Shown here piece by piece: positions 1 to 9,626 of a DNA stretch of 64,000 bases. The stretch lies in the NCBI RefSeq assembly GCF_958298935.1, contig NC_084943.1:13199001-13263000 (forward strand), given 5' to 3'. Numbering within the stretch: position 1 is the stretch's first letter; the number at the start of each line of letters is the position of its first letter. Origin of the DNA: Phragmites australis. Taxonomy: Eukaryota; Streptophyta; Magnoliopsida; Poales; Poaceae. A model generated the notes under the pieces. It had not been told where the DNA came from and did not search any database. It saw nothing but the letters and a program-made list of their open reading frames with translations. The translations under genes and the position numbers were made by a program.

Positions 1-1356
1 CTCAATAAGAACCTTAGCCTTCGGAACGATTCGGTTGGCCCATAACTTAGTTTCGGGTCCATCAATGATATAGGGAGAATGCAGAGTCTTGACAGCCAAC
101 TTATGGCTCAAAACATAACTATCCCTGATGAAACAAAATAGATGCCCCCAAATCAAAGAGAACAACTACGTTGTGAGAATTCACAAGTAGCACACTGACA
201 AGCAGTTGTTGTTTTCTCGAGCACCCTCGATAGTGGTGTAGCACACTTGTGCACGCTTGGGGACGTGTGTAGCCCGGGAGGACTGTGGAGCGGGTTGAGT
301 AGGTGGCAGTTTTGGAGTAGTCATCACGGCTCCTAGCATCAGGTAAGGGCAATCACAGGCAAAGTGCCTGGTGCACCCCTAGTTGTAACATGGGCCAACG
401 GGGACACACGTCACACTCAATTGAGAATCAGCGGGTCTTGGAGGCTATCCTTGAGGAGTGGAGAATGATGGGCGTCTCACTATCCACATCGGTCGTGGAG
501 CAGTCAAGGCCGACATGTGGGATGGAGGAGGTTGATTCTCCATCCGTATGCATTGAGAGCTAAGGCCCATGGAAGGCGACGGGACCCTCTTGCGCTTCTA
601 CTATTGGTGATTCTTCAACTTGAACCCAACCATTTGAGAGGTGCTCACTAACTTATTGAAGTTGGCAAACTCATGTGCCGACGGCCGGTCTTGCATCTTG
701 GAGTTGAGGCCGTTCACAAAGTGGTATTGCTCCTGCTTGTCGGTGTTGACCTCATCCTGAGCGTATTGTGCAAGGTGGTTGGACACCTGCACATACTCTA
801 GCACCGATCTGCCTCCTTACTTGAGGTCCATAAACTCCCGCCTCTTGATCTCCATAAGGCCCTTAGGACTGTAGAAGTTATGGAATTCCTGGTGGAACTC
901 CGCCCAAGACACCCGGTGATTGGTGGGGTGCATGGCCAAGAAGTTGGACCACCATGCACCTGCAACACCCTGAAGCTAATGGGCGGTGAAGAGCGGCTTC
1001 TCGTGGTCCTCGCACCGAAGGAGGGTGAGTTTCTGCTCGATCATTCTCGACTAGTGATCGGTGTCGAGGGGATCCTCAGCCCACGTGAAGGTGGGTGGCT
1101 GCGTTTGTAGAAAATCTGAGAAGTCATCTCAGTGCCCGGCCCCGCCTCCACCTTGAGGGGCCATGTTACACATGAGAGCTTCGAGAAGCACCGTTTGAGG
1201 CTGATGGTTCTGCTCTATTTGTATGAGCACATCCGCCATACTTGGCGGTTGAGGCGGCGAAGGATCCTTCTCATTAGAACCCTTAGGAAGGTCTCGGCGG
1301 GTTCTCATCCTCTTGTGATGGTAAGATGAAAGAAAGGAAATGTCAAATCCTGACAT
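1..1356 (-). pseudogene. gag-protease pseudogene of Tekay element A
   Basis: Would encode the capsid-like Gag and the start of the aspartic protease of a Ty3/gypsy element. On the minus strand the N-terminal part (1356-1129) has the polar, proline-rich leader 'RRDLPKGSNEKDPSPPQPP' typical of Tekay Gag. The retrotransposon-gag core lies near 804-601 with 'EYVQVSNHLAQYA'. A CCHC knuckle at about 420-376 has lost its second cysteine to a stop. Protease follows near 200-130, where the active-site motif reads DLGAS instead of DSGAS. Several frame breaks separate the blocks. The match by eye to the copy at 5192-6000 is strong. Exact start is uncertain because the N-terminal frame is interrupted. 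Confidence 0.7.
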
Positions 1357-1437
1357 CGCATACTAGCATTAGCCGGATATCAATTGCATGTGATGCACAC
1401 TAGGGCATGACATCAATGAAAAGTGCACGTTTAAAAG

Positions 1438-1603
1438 TGCGGAGAATTCGCAAAAATCTCCGGAGAGTCTGCAAAAATGCGGAGTATCCGCAAAAATCAT
1501 CGGATTGTTGGCAAAAATGCGGAGTAACCGCAAAAAATCTTCAGATTGTCCGCAAAAATGCGAAGTGTCCGCATACTTTTGCGGAGAATCCGCAGTTTGG
1601 GCA
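1438..1603. repeat. Short tandem array of GCGGA / TCCGC units in the Tekay A leader
   Basis: About eight imperfect units of 19-22 bp, each built on 'CCGCAAAAATGCGGAG' or a close variant. The units carry the inverted pair CCGC...GCGG and alternate with TCCGGA variants. The array lies between the primer site and gag. A similar but different array (CCGGA/CCGCA words) occurs in the Tekay LTR at about 4630-4780. Confidence 0.7.
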
Positions 1604-1837
1604 AAAATTCAGATTAGATCTTGACAAGGGAAAATGCATGCTCAAAAATATGGTGTGAAATGAACAACGAAACATAGAAGCCTGCTCCATCCTTATCTTC
1701 ATGTTTCTTTTCCGAATGCATCTCTCCCCAAAAAATCATCACAAACACATACATCACCTTTCGTACGAATAGAATAAGTATTCGCATGAACGCTGTTTGT
1801 GCAACTCGCCGCACAAGCAATGCTTCTACGTGGCTGC

Positions 1838-1990
1838 CCACGTATTCACTTCCCATACCTTCGCCTTACGGGACACCCTATGTAATTGCCACATGGGTAG
1901 ACGACCATAACTACCATCGTATGGTGGATGTTCATACGTTATTGCTAACGTATTCACTTTCCGTACCATCACCATATGGAACACACCGGC
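1838..1990. repeat. Imperfect direct duplication in the Tekay A leader
   Basis: A segment of about 40 bp beginning 'ACGTATTCACTTCCCATACC' recurs about 107 bp later with several substitutions. Both copies end in a GGACAC or GGAACAC word. No coding function is seen; it belongs to the untranslated leader. Confidence 0.5.
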
Positions 1991-2239
1991 CCCTACCTCG
2001 CCCGGTTGAGCCCTCAATACTTGCAGCTATCGGGATGCATTGACGCAACATAATGAGAAACAACACAATTGCATAAACAAACAAACGAAGCATGCGTTAC
2101 ACTTAAGGGTAAAATTTAGCAAGTTCATACATATTAATCATGAGGAGGCATAAAAGAAACTTTAGTGGGTTGCTTTAGTGGGTTTGACACACTTGCTAAC
2201 CTACATCTTAAAAAATTTTAGGCTACTTTATTAAACCAA

Positions 2240-2251
2240 GCTCCGATACTA
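2240..2251 (-). other. Primer binding site (tRNA-iMet type) of Tekay element A
   Basis: On the minus strand, three bases after the LTR end, the sequence reads TAGTATCGGAGC. This is a diverged form of TGGTATCAGAGC, the site complementary to the 3' end of initiator methionine tRNA used by most Ty3/gypsy elements. It fixes the LTR/leader boundary at 2255. Confidence 0.65.
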
Positions 2252-2254
2252 TGC

Positions 2255-2608
2255 TGTAAGGAACTGTCCAGATAATATTCTAATTAATCACCAGGAGGAT
2301 CATTATTCATAATCACAACCTTGATGATTAGCTAGAATATCATCCTGTAGTCCCGCCATGTGTTTTGTGTCCAAGATCGAAACACATGCCTTTCCAACAT
2401 ATACATCACAACAAAGCTTAAGAAAGAGCAAATAATTAACATTCAAGTTCTAAAGCACCTGAAAAAATAGCGTGAGTATGAAGGTAATAGCAAGACTTAA
2501 TCCGTAAAGGGGCACTTATAAATAGCTCGACTCCAAGGATTATGCATTTGGATATTAGTAAGAAAAGGCCACATGATTAAGTAACTTCATATGTGAAAGA
2601 AAATGATG
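2255..2608 (-). mobile_element. Truncated 5' LTR of Tekay element A (3' end of LTR only)
   Basis: Starts on the plus strand with TGTAAGGAACTGTCC, the reverse complement of the LTR end seen at 13054-13068. It continues with words shared with the other Tekay LTRs in the window, for example the 'ACACATGCCTTTCCAACATATAC' region (written here only as a locator). It stops at 2608, where CRM-type LTR sequence begins, so most of the LTR is missing or displaced. Confidence 0.7.
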
Positions 2609-2780
2609 TGCGTTTGCCCGATCTTCCGAAGGTAATATGATAAGTCGATTGGTGGAGTTTCGACGTTGATGATCCAAAGGCTCTGACCAACACAGATCGA
2701 TAACCCTCGCAACCACTACACTACTACTCCGTGGTTATCAACCGTGCCAAGACATGGTTGACATCGCCAAGAAGGATTTT
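2609..2780 (-). mobile_element. CRM-type LTR end fragment
   Basis: 172 bp matching the terminal part (R/U5 side) of the CRM-type LTRs at 56791-57715, 60020-60935 and 45334-46192, in minus orientation. It begins TGCGTTTGCCCGATC, the reverse complement of the LTR end. The other end is cut at 2781 by the start of a Tekay LTR. This records a CRM-type insertion into LTR A that was later broken. Confidence 0.7.
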
Positions 2781-5185
2781 TGTGAGGACCTGACCAAACA
2801 GTATTCGAACTAATCATCAGGCGGATCATTAACATAATCACAACCTCGACGATTAATCAAAATACTGGTCCGGCAGGCTCGGCATGTGTTTTGTGCCCAA
2901 GGATCGGAACACATGCCTTCCAACATATGCATCACAACACAGTTTAATAAAGCGCAGGTAATTGAACATTTATATTACAAGTCTTTAAACATGCAGTTGT
3001 TTCCACAATTTACGTCAAAAGGAAACAACAACTACGCAGCGGAAGAAAACCATACAACAAAAGGGTATAGAGCCACATGCCCTTAGGCTCCACACCAAAA
3101 GCACCGAGTTCGGAGTAGAATGTGCTACTCCTGCCCGCCACCCTGATCGGCAGGCACCCAGTAGCCGAACACCGCCTCTTCCTCTACAACCTGAGTAGTA
3201 CCTACAGCAACTTAAGGGCATCACCCTGAGCACGAAGGTACTCGCAAGACTTACACAATATGGGTAGTATAATATCCCAACTCTAAGGATTATGTAATGA
3301 GCTGGTAGCAAGATCAGGCCACAAGGTTAAGTGAAACATATATGCGGTAAGCAACCAAGACATATATGTGTGAGCACCCTAACTTAACCAACAATAAGTA
3401 CTTCTACCCTGCAATACTCAACTGAACATAAATACATCTAAAAAGTAAGTAAGCATAACTGTAACAAAATCATAACCACCTCAACCCAACTTGCCAACCA
3501 TATCGACCACCAACATCCACTCCCAACATACCACAACTATAATCCACAAGCGAGAATCTCTACGACTGATACGGATGAAACAATAGCATGCTCATGACCG
3601 AGAGCGCGGCATTTTGAAATGTTTATACACTCTGCAAGGGGATACTTCTGGAGCCACACGACACGAGGACCATACGGCTTGTGCCACCTGCTAAAGTGCA
3701 CACAAGGGGGTACTTGTGACAACCTTTCCCAAAAAGAACCAACCGTGTGCGACATGCAACGCTCGGCATGACAGTACTAGAACTACTCCCAGAGCAAACT
3801 AGTACCGCTTACAAGTCCGTCCGCTCACACCGTCGTTGTTCAGGCCCCATAAAGCCACAACTGCGAAGGTATTCAGCTCGCCTTACCATTACATTGGCAT
3901 GTGGTGAGTAAGGTAAGTGCTAAAGCCAACAGTACCGACAGACAGCCTTAAACGATACAAGCGGTCTATGGCACTCGGGTTTCCTCTCCCAACCTGCCCC
4001 CTGGACTTTCCACCGAGGCAGACAACACCCCTAACACCGCCCACATCTTGTCTCATACTCACCACTCACCAATCAACATCATCGACCCAACATTGTAATC
4101 ATTGTGAAGGTAATTAACCTATAGCTCGTGAACGATGGGACGTTCCACCACTCGACTTCTACCGAGGACCTATGAATTGCTAAGCATCTCGCATCACTTT
4201 TAAGTTAGACCTTAGCATGATTAAACTCAGGCTACAAGGATATGGATCAACAATACATCAAGGTAGAGACAATGCAATTCAACATAGGATCTACCCATCA
4301 AACCCAACATTGACTTCCTATACATGCAAACCTACACATAAGAATAATTTATCAATATTTAGACTTCATTCAATACGACAAAGGTGCAATATGATAGATG
4401 CTTGCCTTGCTGCCCTGGATCAGAAAGGTGGGGTGCCTCCGGATCGCTCTCGCTCGTCGAAATCGTCGGATCGGCATTCTCTAAAAAGAATAACGCGTGC
4501 AATGCCATGAGTATTGATGAAATGCAACAATGCATGCAATAAGATGAGCAAAACATGTTAAAAGTGCAAACATGCAAGCTAGAACAAAATTGGGATTTAA
4601 ACCAATTTGAAAAGTTGTCAAAAGTACGAAACTTCCAGACATATGCAGACTATCCGCAAAATTATGCAGAACATCCGGACATTGCGCAACTCAGGGATTC
4701 TCCGGACTATCCAGAGATTTCTCCGGACCTTCCGCATTTATGCGGACCTTCCGGACATTTTTCCGAACACTCCAGACATCGACAGGAAATGTTTTTTCGA
4801 TGATTCGTTGATCGATTTAACTTGAACACTAGACACACTGTACCTAAACATGGTCATACACTATATAAGGGGTTTAGATTCAATTAATTACGAAATGGTA
4901 AAGATTGAAACCATTTCAATGACTCATTAAACCTCCGCACGTATTTCATTAACCAACGGATTCCAAACACTCATCTCATGGCTCATAGTATTTTTAATGT
5001 GTAGAGCATGTTAATACAAGGCTAACAAAACTGGTTTCATAATTTTAGGACATGGAAACAACTAACTGTGACCTAAACAATTTGAAACACATTTAATTAA
5101 CTCACTAATTCTCAAAAATATTTTCTGGAGTTCCAACATTTTTAACACGTAGTTCGTACTCATACGAAGCATCCTGAGTTTTTTG
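2781..5185 (-). mobile_element. Tekay LTR B, truncated
   Basis: Begins on the plus strand with TGTGAGGACC, the LTR terminus shared with LTR C (32633) and the plus-strand LTR end at 13068. It follows LTR C closely through about 4560, including the CTGCCCTGGATCA region near 4408. Beyond that it carries its own CCGGA/CCGCA array (4630-4780). It never reaches the TGTCAC... start of the LTR. About 1.3 kb are missing, and near 5185 it meets plus-strand Tekay gag. Short open frames inside, such as 3015-3311, are chance. Confidence 0.7.
4630..4780. repeat. Cluster of TCCGGA/CCGCA palindromic words in Tekay LTR B
   Basis: Irregularly spaced words of the type ATCCGGAC, TCCGGACC, TTCCGCA and TGCGGACC recur every 12-25 bp. 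They are partly palindromic. In LTR C the corresponding region (34540-34690) has GTCAGACC/GGTCTGAC words instead. Confidence 0.5.
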
Positions 5186-5191
5186 AGAACG

Positions 5192-5737
5192 GGGCAGATC
5201 TGTTATGGAGTATGTGCAGTTGTTCAACCACCTTGCACAATATGCGCCAAACGAGGTCAACACTGATGAGTGAAAGAAATACCACTTTGTGAACGGCCTC
5301 TGTCTCAAGATGCAAGACTGCTTGTCAGCTCATGAGTTTGCTGACTTCAATAGGTTGGTGAGCACCTCCCTCACCGTTGAGTTCAAGATGAAGGGCCATC
5401 AAGAGGAGAAGAAACGCTAAAGGGTTCTGTTGCCTTCCGTGGGCGGGACCTCTCAACGTACCCGCACGGAGAGTCAACCTCCACCATTTCACATGTCGAC
5501 CTCGACTTCTCCACAGCCGATGTGGATAGTACGATGCCCGTCTTCCTCCACTCCGCAAGGACAACCTCCAAGACCCGCAGGATCCCAAGTGAGTGTGACA
5601 GGTGGCCTTGGCAGCCCGTCCTATAACTGTCGGCACGTTGGGCACTATGCACATGATTGCCTTAACCCCAAGCTGGGAGATGTGGCGATTGCTCCAAGGC
5701 CACCACCCGCTCAATCTACTCCACAAGCCTCCTAGGT
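5192..5737 (+). pseudogene. gag C-terminal half, Tekay plus-strand element
   Basis: Encodes the C-terminal part of Gag: the end of the retrotransposon-gag domain ('EYVQLFNHLAQYAPNEVNT'), a proline/serine/threonine-rich linker, and one CCHC zinc knuckle at about 5618-5661. In the knuckle the first cysteine is serine (SYNC-x4-H-x4-C), which should weaken RNA binding. Stops occur near 5271 and 5418. The N-terminal half is absent at the rearranged junction. It aligns to the minus-strand gag at 804-380. Non-functional. Confidence 0.75.
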
Positions 5738-5762
5738 TACACACGTCCCTAAGCATGGCCAA

Positions 5763-8700
5763 GTGCGCCACGTCACCAATGAAGGGGCTCAGGTGGACGA
5801 CCGCATGCTCGTCAGTACGCTACTCGTGAATTCTCATCCCATAGTTGTTCTTTTGGATTCTGGTGCATCCCATTCATTCATCAAGGAGGGTTATGCTTTG
5901 AGACACAATATAGTTATCGAGACCTTGTCTTCTGCCTACCATATCGATGCATCCGGGACTAAGTTAATAACCAATCGAGTTGTTCCTAAAGCCAAGATTC
6001 TCATTAAGGGAGTCCAGTTTTCTGCAAATTTGATCTTGCTAGATACTAGAGGAATGGACGTAATTTTAGGAATGAATTGGTTAGCCCAATATAGTGCTCA
6101 ACTTGATTGTGCCAGGAGAGTCGTTTCTCTCAGAAGTCCAAGGGGTGAACGGGTTTCTCTTCACCTTGGAGGAGGTCTCCACATATATGTTCTGAAGGTT
6201 GCCACAGCTACGGATCTTCTGAATATTCCTGTTGTTTATGAATTTTTTGATGTCTTCCCAGAAGAACTGCCATCAATGCCACCCGACAGAGTAGTAGAAT
6301 TCTACATTGATCTTGTTCCCTGTACGGCCCCAATTTTGAAAAGGTCATATAAGATGCTGCCAAATGAGTTAGCGGAATTGAAGAAGCAAATTCAGGAGTT
6401 GCTTGCGAAGGCCTTCATTCATTCGAGCTCCTCACCCTAGGGATGCCCGGTGCTCTTTGTCAAGAATAAGGATGGCACTATGCGGATGTGTGTGGATTAC
6501 CATCCTCTGAATGAGGTCACTATCAAGAACAAGTATCTGATTCCCAGGATCGATATTCTATTCGATTAGTTGATCGGTGCCCGAGTCTTCTCTAAGATTG
6601 ACTTGAGATTGGGCTACCACCAAATCAAGGTCCGACCGGTGGATATTCCAAAGATGGCTTTCTCTACCCGTTACGGTCTTTACGAGTTTATCGTCATGTC
6701 CTTCGGCCTTACCTGTGCACCAACATTCTTCATTTACTTGATGAACATAGTTTTCATGGAGGAACTCAACAAGTTTATCGTAGTTTTCATCGATGACATT
6801 CTTATCTGCTCCAAGACTGAAAAGGAACATTCTGAGCACCTCCGTGTCGTCCTTGGCCGACTTTGAGATCACCAACTCTATGCCAAGTTCAGTAAATGTG
6901 AGTTCTGGCTCAAGGAGATCGCCTTTTTTGGGCATGTTATATCCGAGAATGGTGTTGTCGTTGACCCGAGCAAGGTGCAAGATGTACTGAATTGGGCTCA
7001 GCCCAAGAATGTCACCGACATCTAGAGTTTTCTCGGACTTGGGAGCTATTACTGTCGATTCATCGAGAATTTCTCCAAGATTGCCAAGCCCATGACTGAG
7101 CTGTTCAAGCAAGGCAGCGTGTTCGAGTGGTCCAATGGATGTGAGTTAGCTTTCCAAACCTTAAAGAAACTGCTCAGAACCGCTCCCATTCTCACTCAGC
7201 CTGAAGTGGACAAGGGTTTCGATGTCTATTGCGATGATTCCCGCATAGGCCTCAGATGTGTCCTCATGCAAGAAGGTCGAGTTGTTGCTTATGTCTCACA
7301 ACAATTGAAGCGCCATGAGGAGAACTACCCAACCCATGATCTAGAGCTCGCAGTAGTTGTCCATGCCTTGAAGATCTAGCCCCATTATTTATTGGGAAAT
7401 CTCTATCGTATCACAAAAGCCTCAAGTACAAAAGCCTCAAGTACATTCTATCGAGCTGATCAAAGATTATGAGTTGGAAGTACATTATCATGTAGGCAAA
7501 GCGAATGTGGTCGCCGATGCCTTAAGTCGAAAGACTCATTGTCATTGTCTTATGGTTTCGCCCAAGTATTCCACCCTCTGTGATGATTTTCAAAGACTTG
7601 GTCTTGAGATGGTTTCAGAGTGATACCTTTCCAACTTGGAGGTGAAATCCATTCTCATCGAACAAATTAACGAAGCTCAGAAGAAGGACAAGTGCATGGA
7701 AAGGATTCGTGATAAGATCAAGGAGGGGCGAGCCAAGTGCTTTCCCTTGGACGACGAGGGTGTCCTGTGGTTTTAGAAGAGATTAGTGGTCCCAAAAGTT
7801 CTGGAGTTGAGAAAGAAGATCCTGGATGAAGCTCATGATTCCTTGCTATCCATTCACCTAGGGAGTACCAAGATTTACCAGGATCTCAAGCCTAGATTTT
7901 GGTGGACTCGCATGAAGCAAGAGATTGCTCGATATGTCGCTGAGTGTGACATCTGCCGAAGAGTGAAGGCCAAGCATCTTAAGCCGATCGGTATGCTTCA
8001 GCCCTTGCCCATTCCATCCTGGAAGTGGGAGGAGATCGGCATGGATTTCATTACCAGATTGCCAAAGACCTCTGATGCGTATGACTCAATTTAGGTCATT
8101 GTGGACCGGTTGATGAAGTCCGCTCACTTCTTGCCCGTCTAGACCACCTTTTTGGTCAAACAGGATGCGGAGCTGTACCTCATTCGGATTGTTTGCCTCC
8201 ATGTGATTCCGAAGAAAATCATTTCTGATAGAGGCACTCAATTTACTTCCCATTTCTGGAAGGGTCTTCATGAAGCTATGGGAACCAAGCTCTTCCATAG
8301 TACTGTTTATCATCCTCAGACCGATGGTCAAACCGAGAGGGTGAATTAAATCTTAGAAGATATGTTGAGGGCTTGTGTCCTCACATATGGGAAGAAGTGG
8401 GAAATCTGCTTGCCATTTGCGGAGTTCTCATACAACAATAGTTACAAGGCGAGCATTGAGATGTCATCGTTCGAAGCCTTGTATGGCTGATGTTGCCGAA
8501 TGCCATTAAATTGGTCTGAATCAGGCGAAAGGGCTTTTCTCAGCCCAGATTTAGTCAAGGAGGCAGAAGAATATGTTATGATGATCCGCAAGAGTCTCTT
8601 CACGGCTCAGTCCGGACAAAAGAGCTATGTGGATCGCCGCAGACGAGATCTTGTGTTTGAGATTGGAAATTTTGTCTATCTTAAGGTGTCACCTCTCAAA

Positions 8701-9099
8701 GGGGTTCAATGCTTTCAAGTCAGAGGGAAGCTACTGCCTCGCTATGTTGGTCCATTTCAAATCGTTGCTCGGCGTGGCGAGGTGGCCTATCAGTTGAACT
8801 TGCCTCTGTCCCTCTCTGTCGTGCACAACGTCTTCCATGTCTCTCAATTAAAGAAATGCTTTCAAGTCCCAACCGAAGTCATTGAAGCTGCAAACCAAGA
8901 ATTGCAGCCAGATCTCTCCTATTGTGAACATCCAATTCATATTCTTGAGGAAGCCAAATAGAAGATGCAGTGCAAGTCAATTAAGTTTCTCAAGGTTCAG
9001 TGGAGTAATCACTCCGAAGGCGAAGTGAAGTGGGAATGTGAGGATCAGCTTCGTGCCGATTATCCCGAGTTCCTCTCCAAATTGCGAGTGTTACATTAG
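5763..9099 (+). pseudogene. Tekay pol pseudogene: protease-RT-RNase H-integrase-chromodomain
   Basis: Would be the pol polyprotein. Protease has DSGAS at residues 32-36 (near 5856). RT (6441-7000) keeps the catalytic FIDDIL at 6787-6804. RNase H follows at 7092-7380. Between 7400 and 7450 a 15-bp word is duplicated and the conserved stretch after it is missing, which shifts the frame. Integrase keeps the HHCC-type finger (near 7840-7970) and the three acidic positions near 8043, 8228 and 8335. The tail holds a 'YVGPF...GEVAYQL' domain and a chromodomain to the stop at 9097-9099. At least eleven stops interrupt it (for example 6438, 6567, 6864, 7377, 8092, 8347, 8488, 8959). Several are explicable as TGG to TAG, CAG to TAG or CGA to TGA. 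Confidence 0.8.
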
Positions 9100-9609
9100 T
9101 TTATATTCCTCATGGTGTGCTATGGTAATGAAGATATCATGAAACACCCTATGTGATGTTGAGATGCTTTCACCTTTGTCTAGATGAAAGTTCTGTCGTT
9201 TTGCCCACACCACCCATGGGTCATTAGGAATCTTGTATTCCTGTTTTTCTTATATATGTACACAATCACCATCAAGTCACCAAGGAGACCACCCTCACTT
9301 GTGTTCAGTCATGAATATAAATAGGAGTTGTAACTTTGTCATGTCAGGGAACCGAGGTGAGAAAACATGATGACCCCATCATCAGTCACCTAACACCTAC
9401 CTTGTTATCTTATGATATCCTTGTTATGAGATTAACTTGTCTAGGTGAATATGGCACTCAGAAACCTGGGACTTTTCTCAAGGTCAGGGAAATGTGCCCT
9501 GCAGCACTGCCGTATCATCGAGTGATGCCGTTATCATTCCAGTCCTGAAAACTCCTTTTCCACGCTCTCTTTCCCACACTTCACCCGAATCTCGGGACGA
9601 GATTCTTTT

Positions 9610-9623
9610 AGGGGGGGGGGGAG
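9610..9623 (+). other. Polypurine tract of the plus-strand Tekay element
   Basis: A run of eleven G flanked by A (A-G11-AG) lies three bases upstream of the LTR start at 9627. This is the expected place for the plus-strand primer. The long G run is probably slippage-prone. Confidence 0.75.
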
Positions 9624-9626
9624 TTT

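Larger units (their letters stand above)
1..2608 (-). mobile_element. Tekay-type Ty3/gypsy element A, 5' portion, runs off the left edge
   Basis: Read on the minus strand this is an LTR end (2608 to 2255), a primer site, a leader of about 0.9 kb, and gag followed by the start of protease. The rest of pol lies left of base 1. The gag and protease stretches match the plus-strand Tekay copy at 5192-6000 in order and wording, including the region after the protease motif (bases 1-60). The LTR end resembles the ends of the LTRs at 2781, 9627-13068 and 32633. The LTR is cut at 2608 by a piece of a CRM-type LTR. Coding decay (stops, missing zinc-knuckle cysteine) shows it is dead. Confidence 0.75.

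Noticed and set aside
1438..1603. CRISPR-like repeat array
   Set aside because: Units are imperfect, spacers are not unique and of even length, there are no cas genes, and the context is a plant retrotransposon leader.
3015..4577. Cysteine- and serine-rich frames in LTR B
   Set aside because: The same DNA in LTR C does not keep the frames, so they are not conserved.
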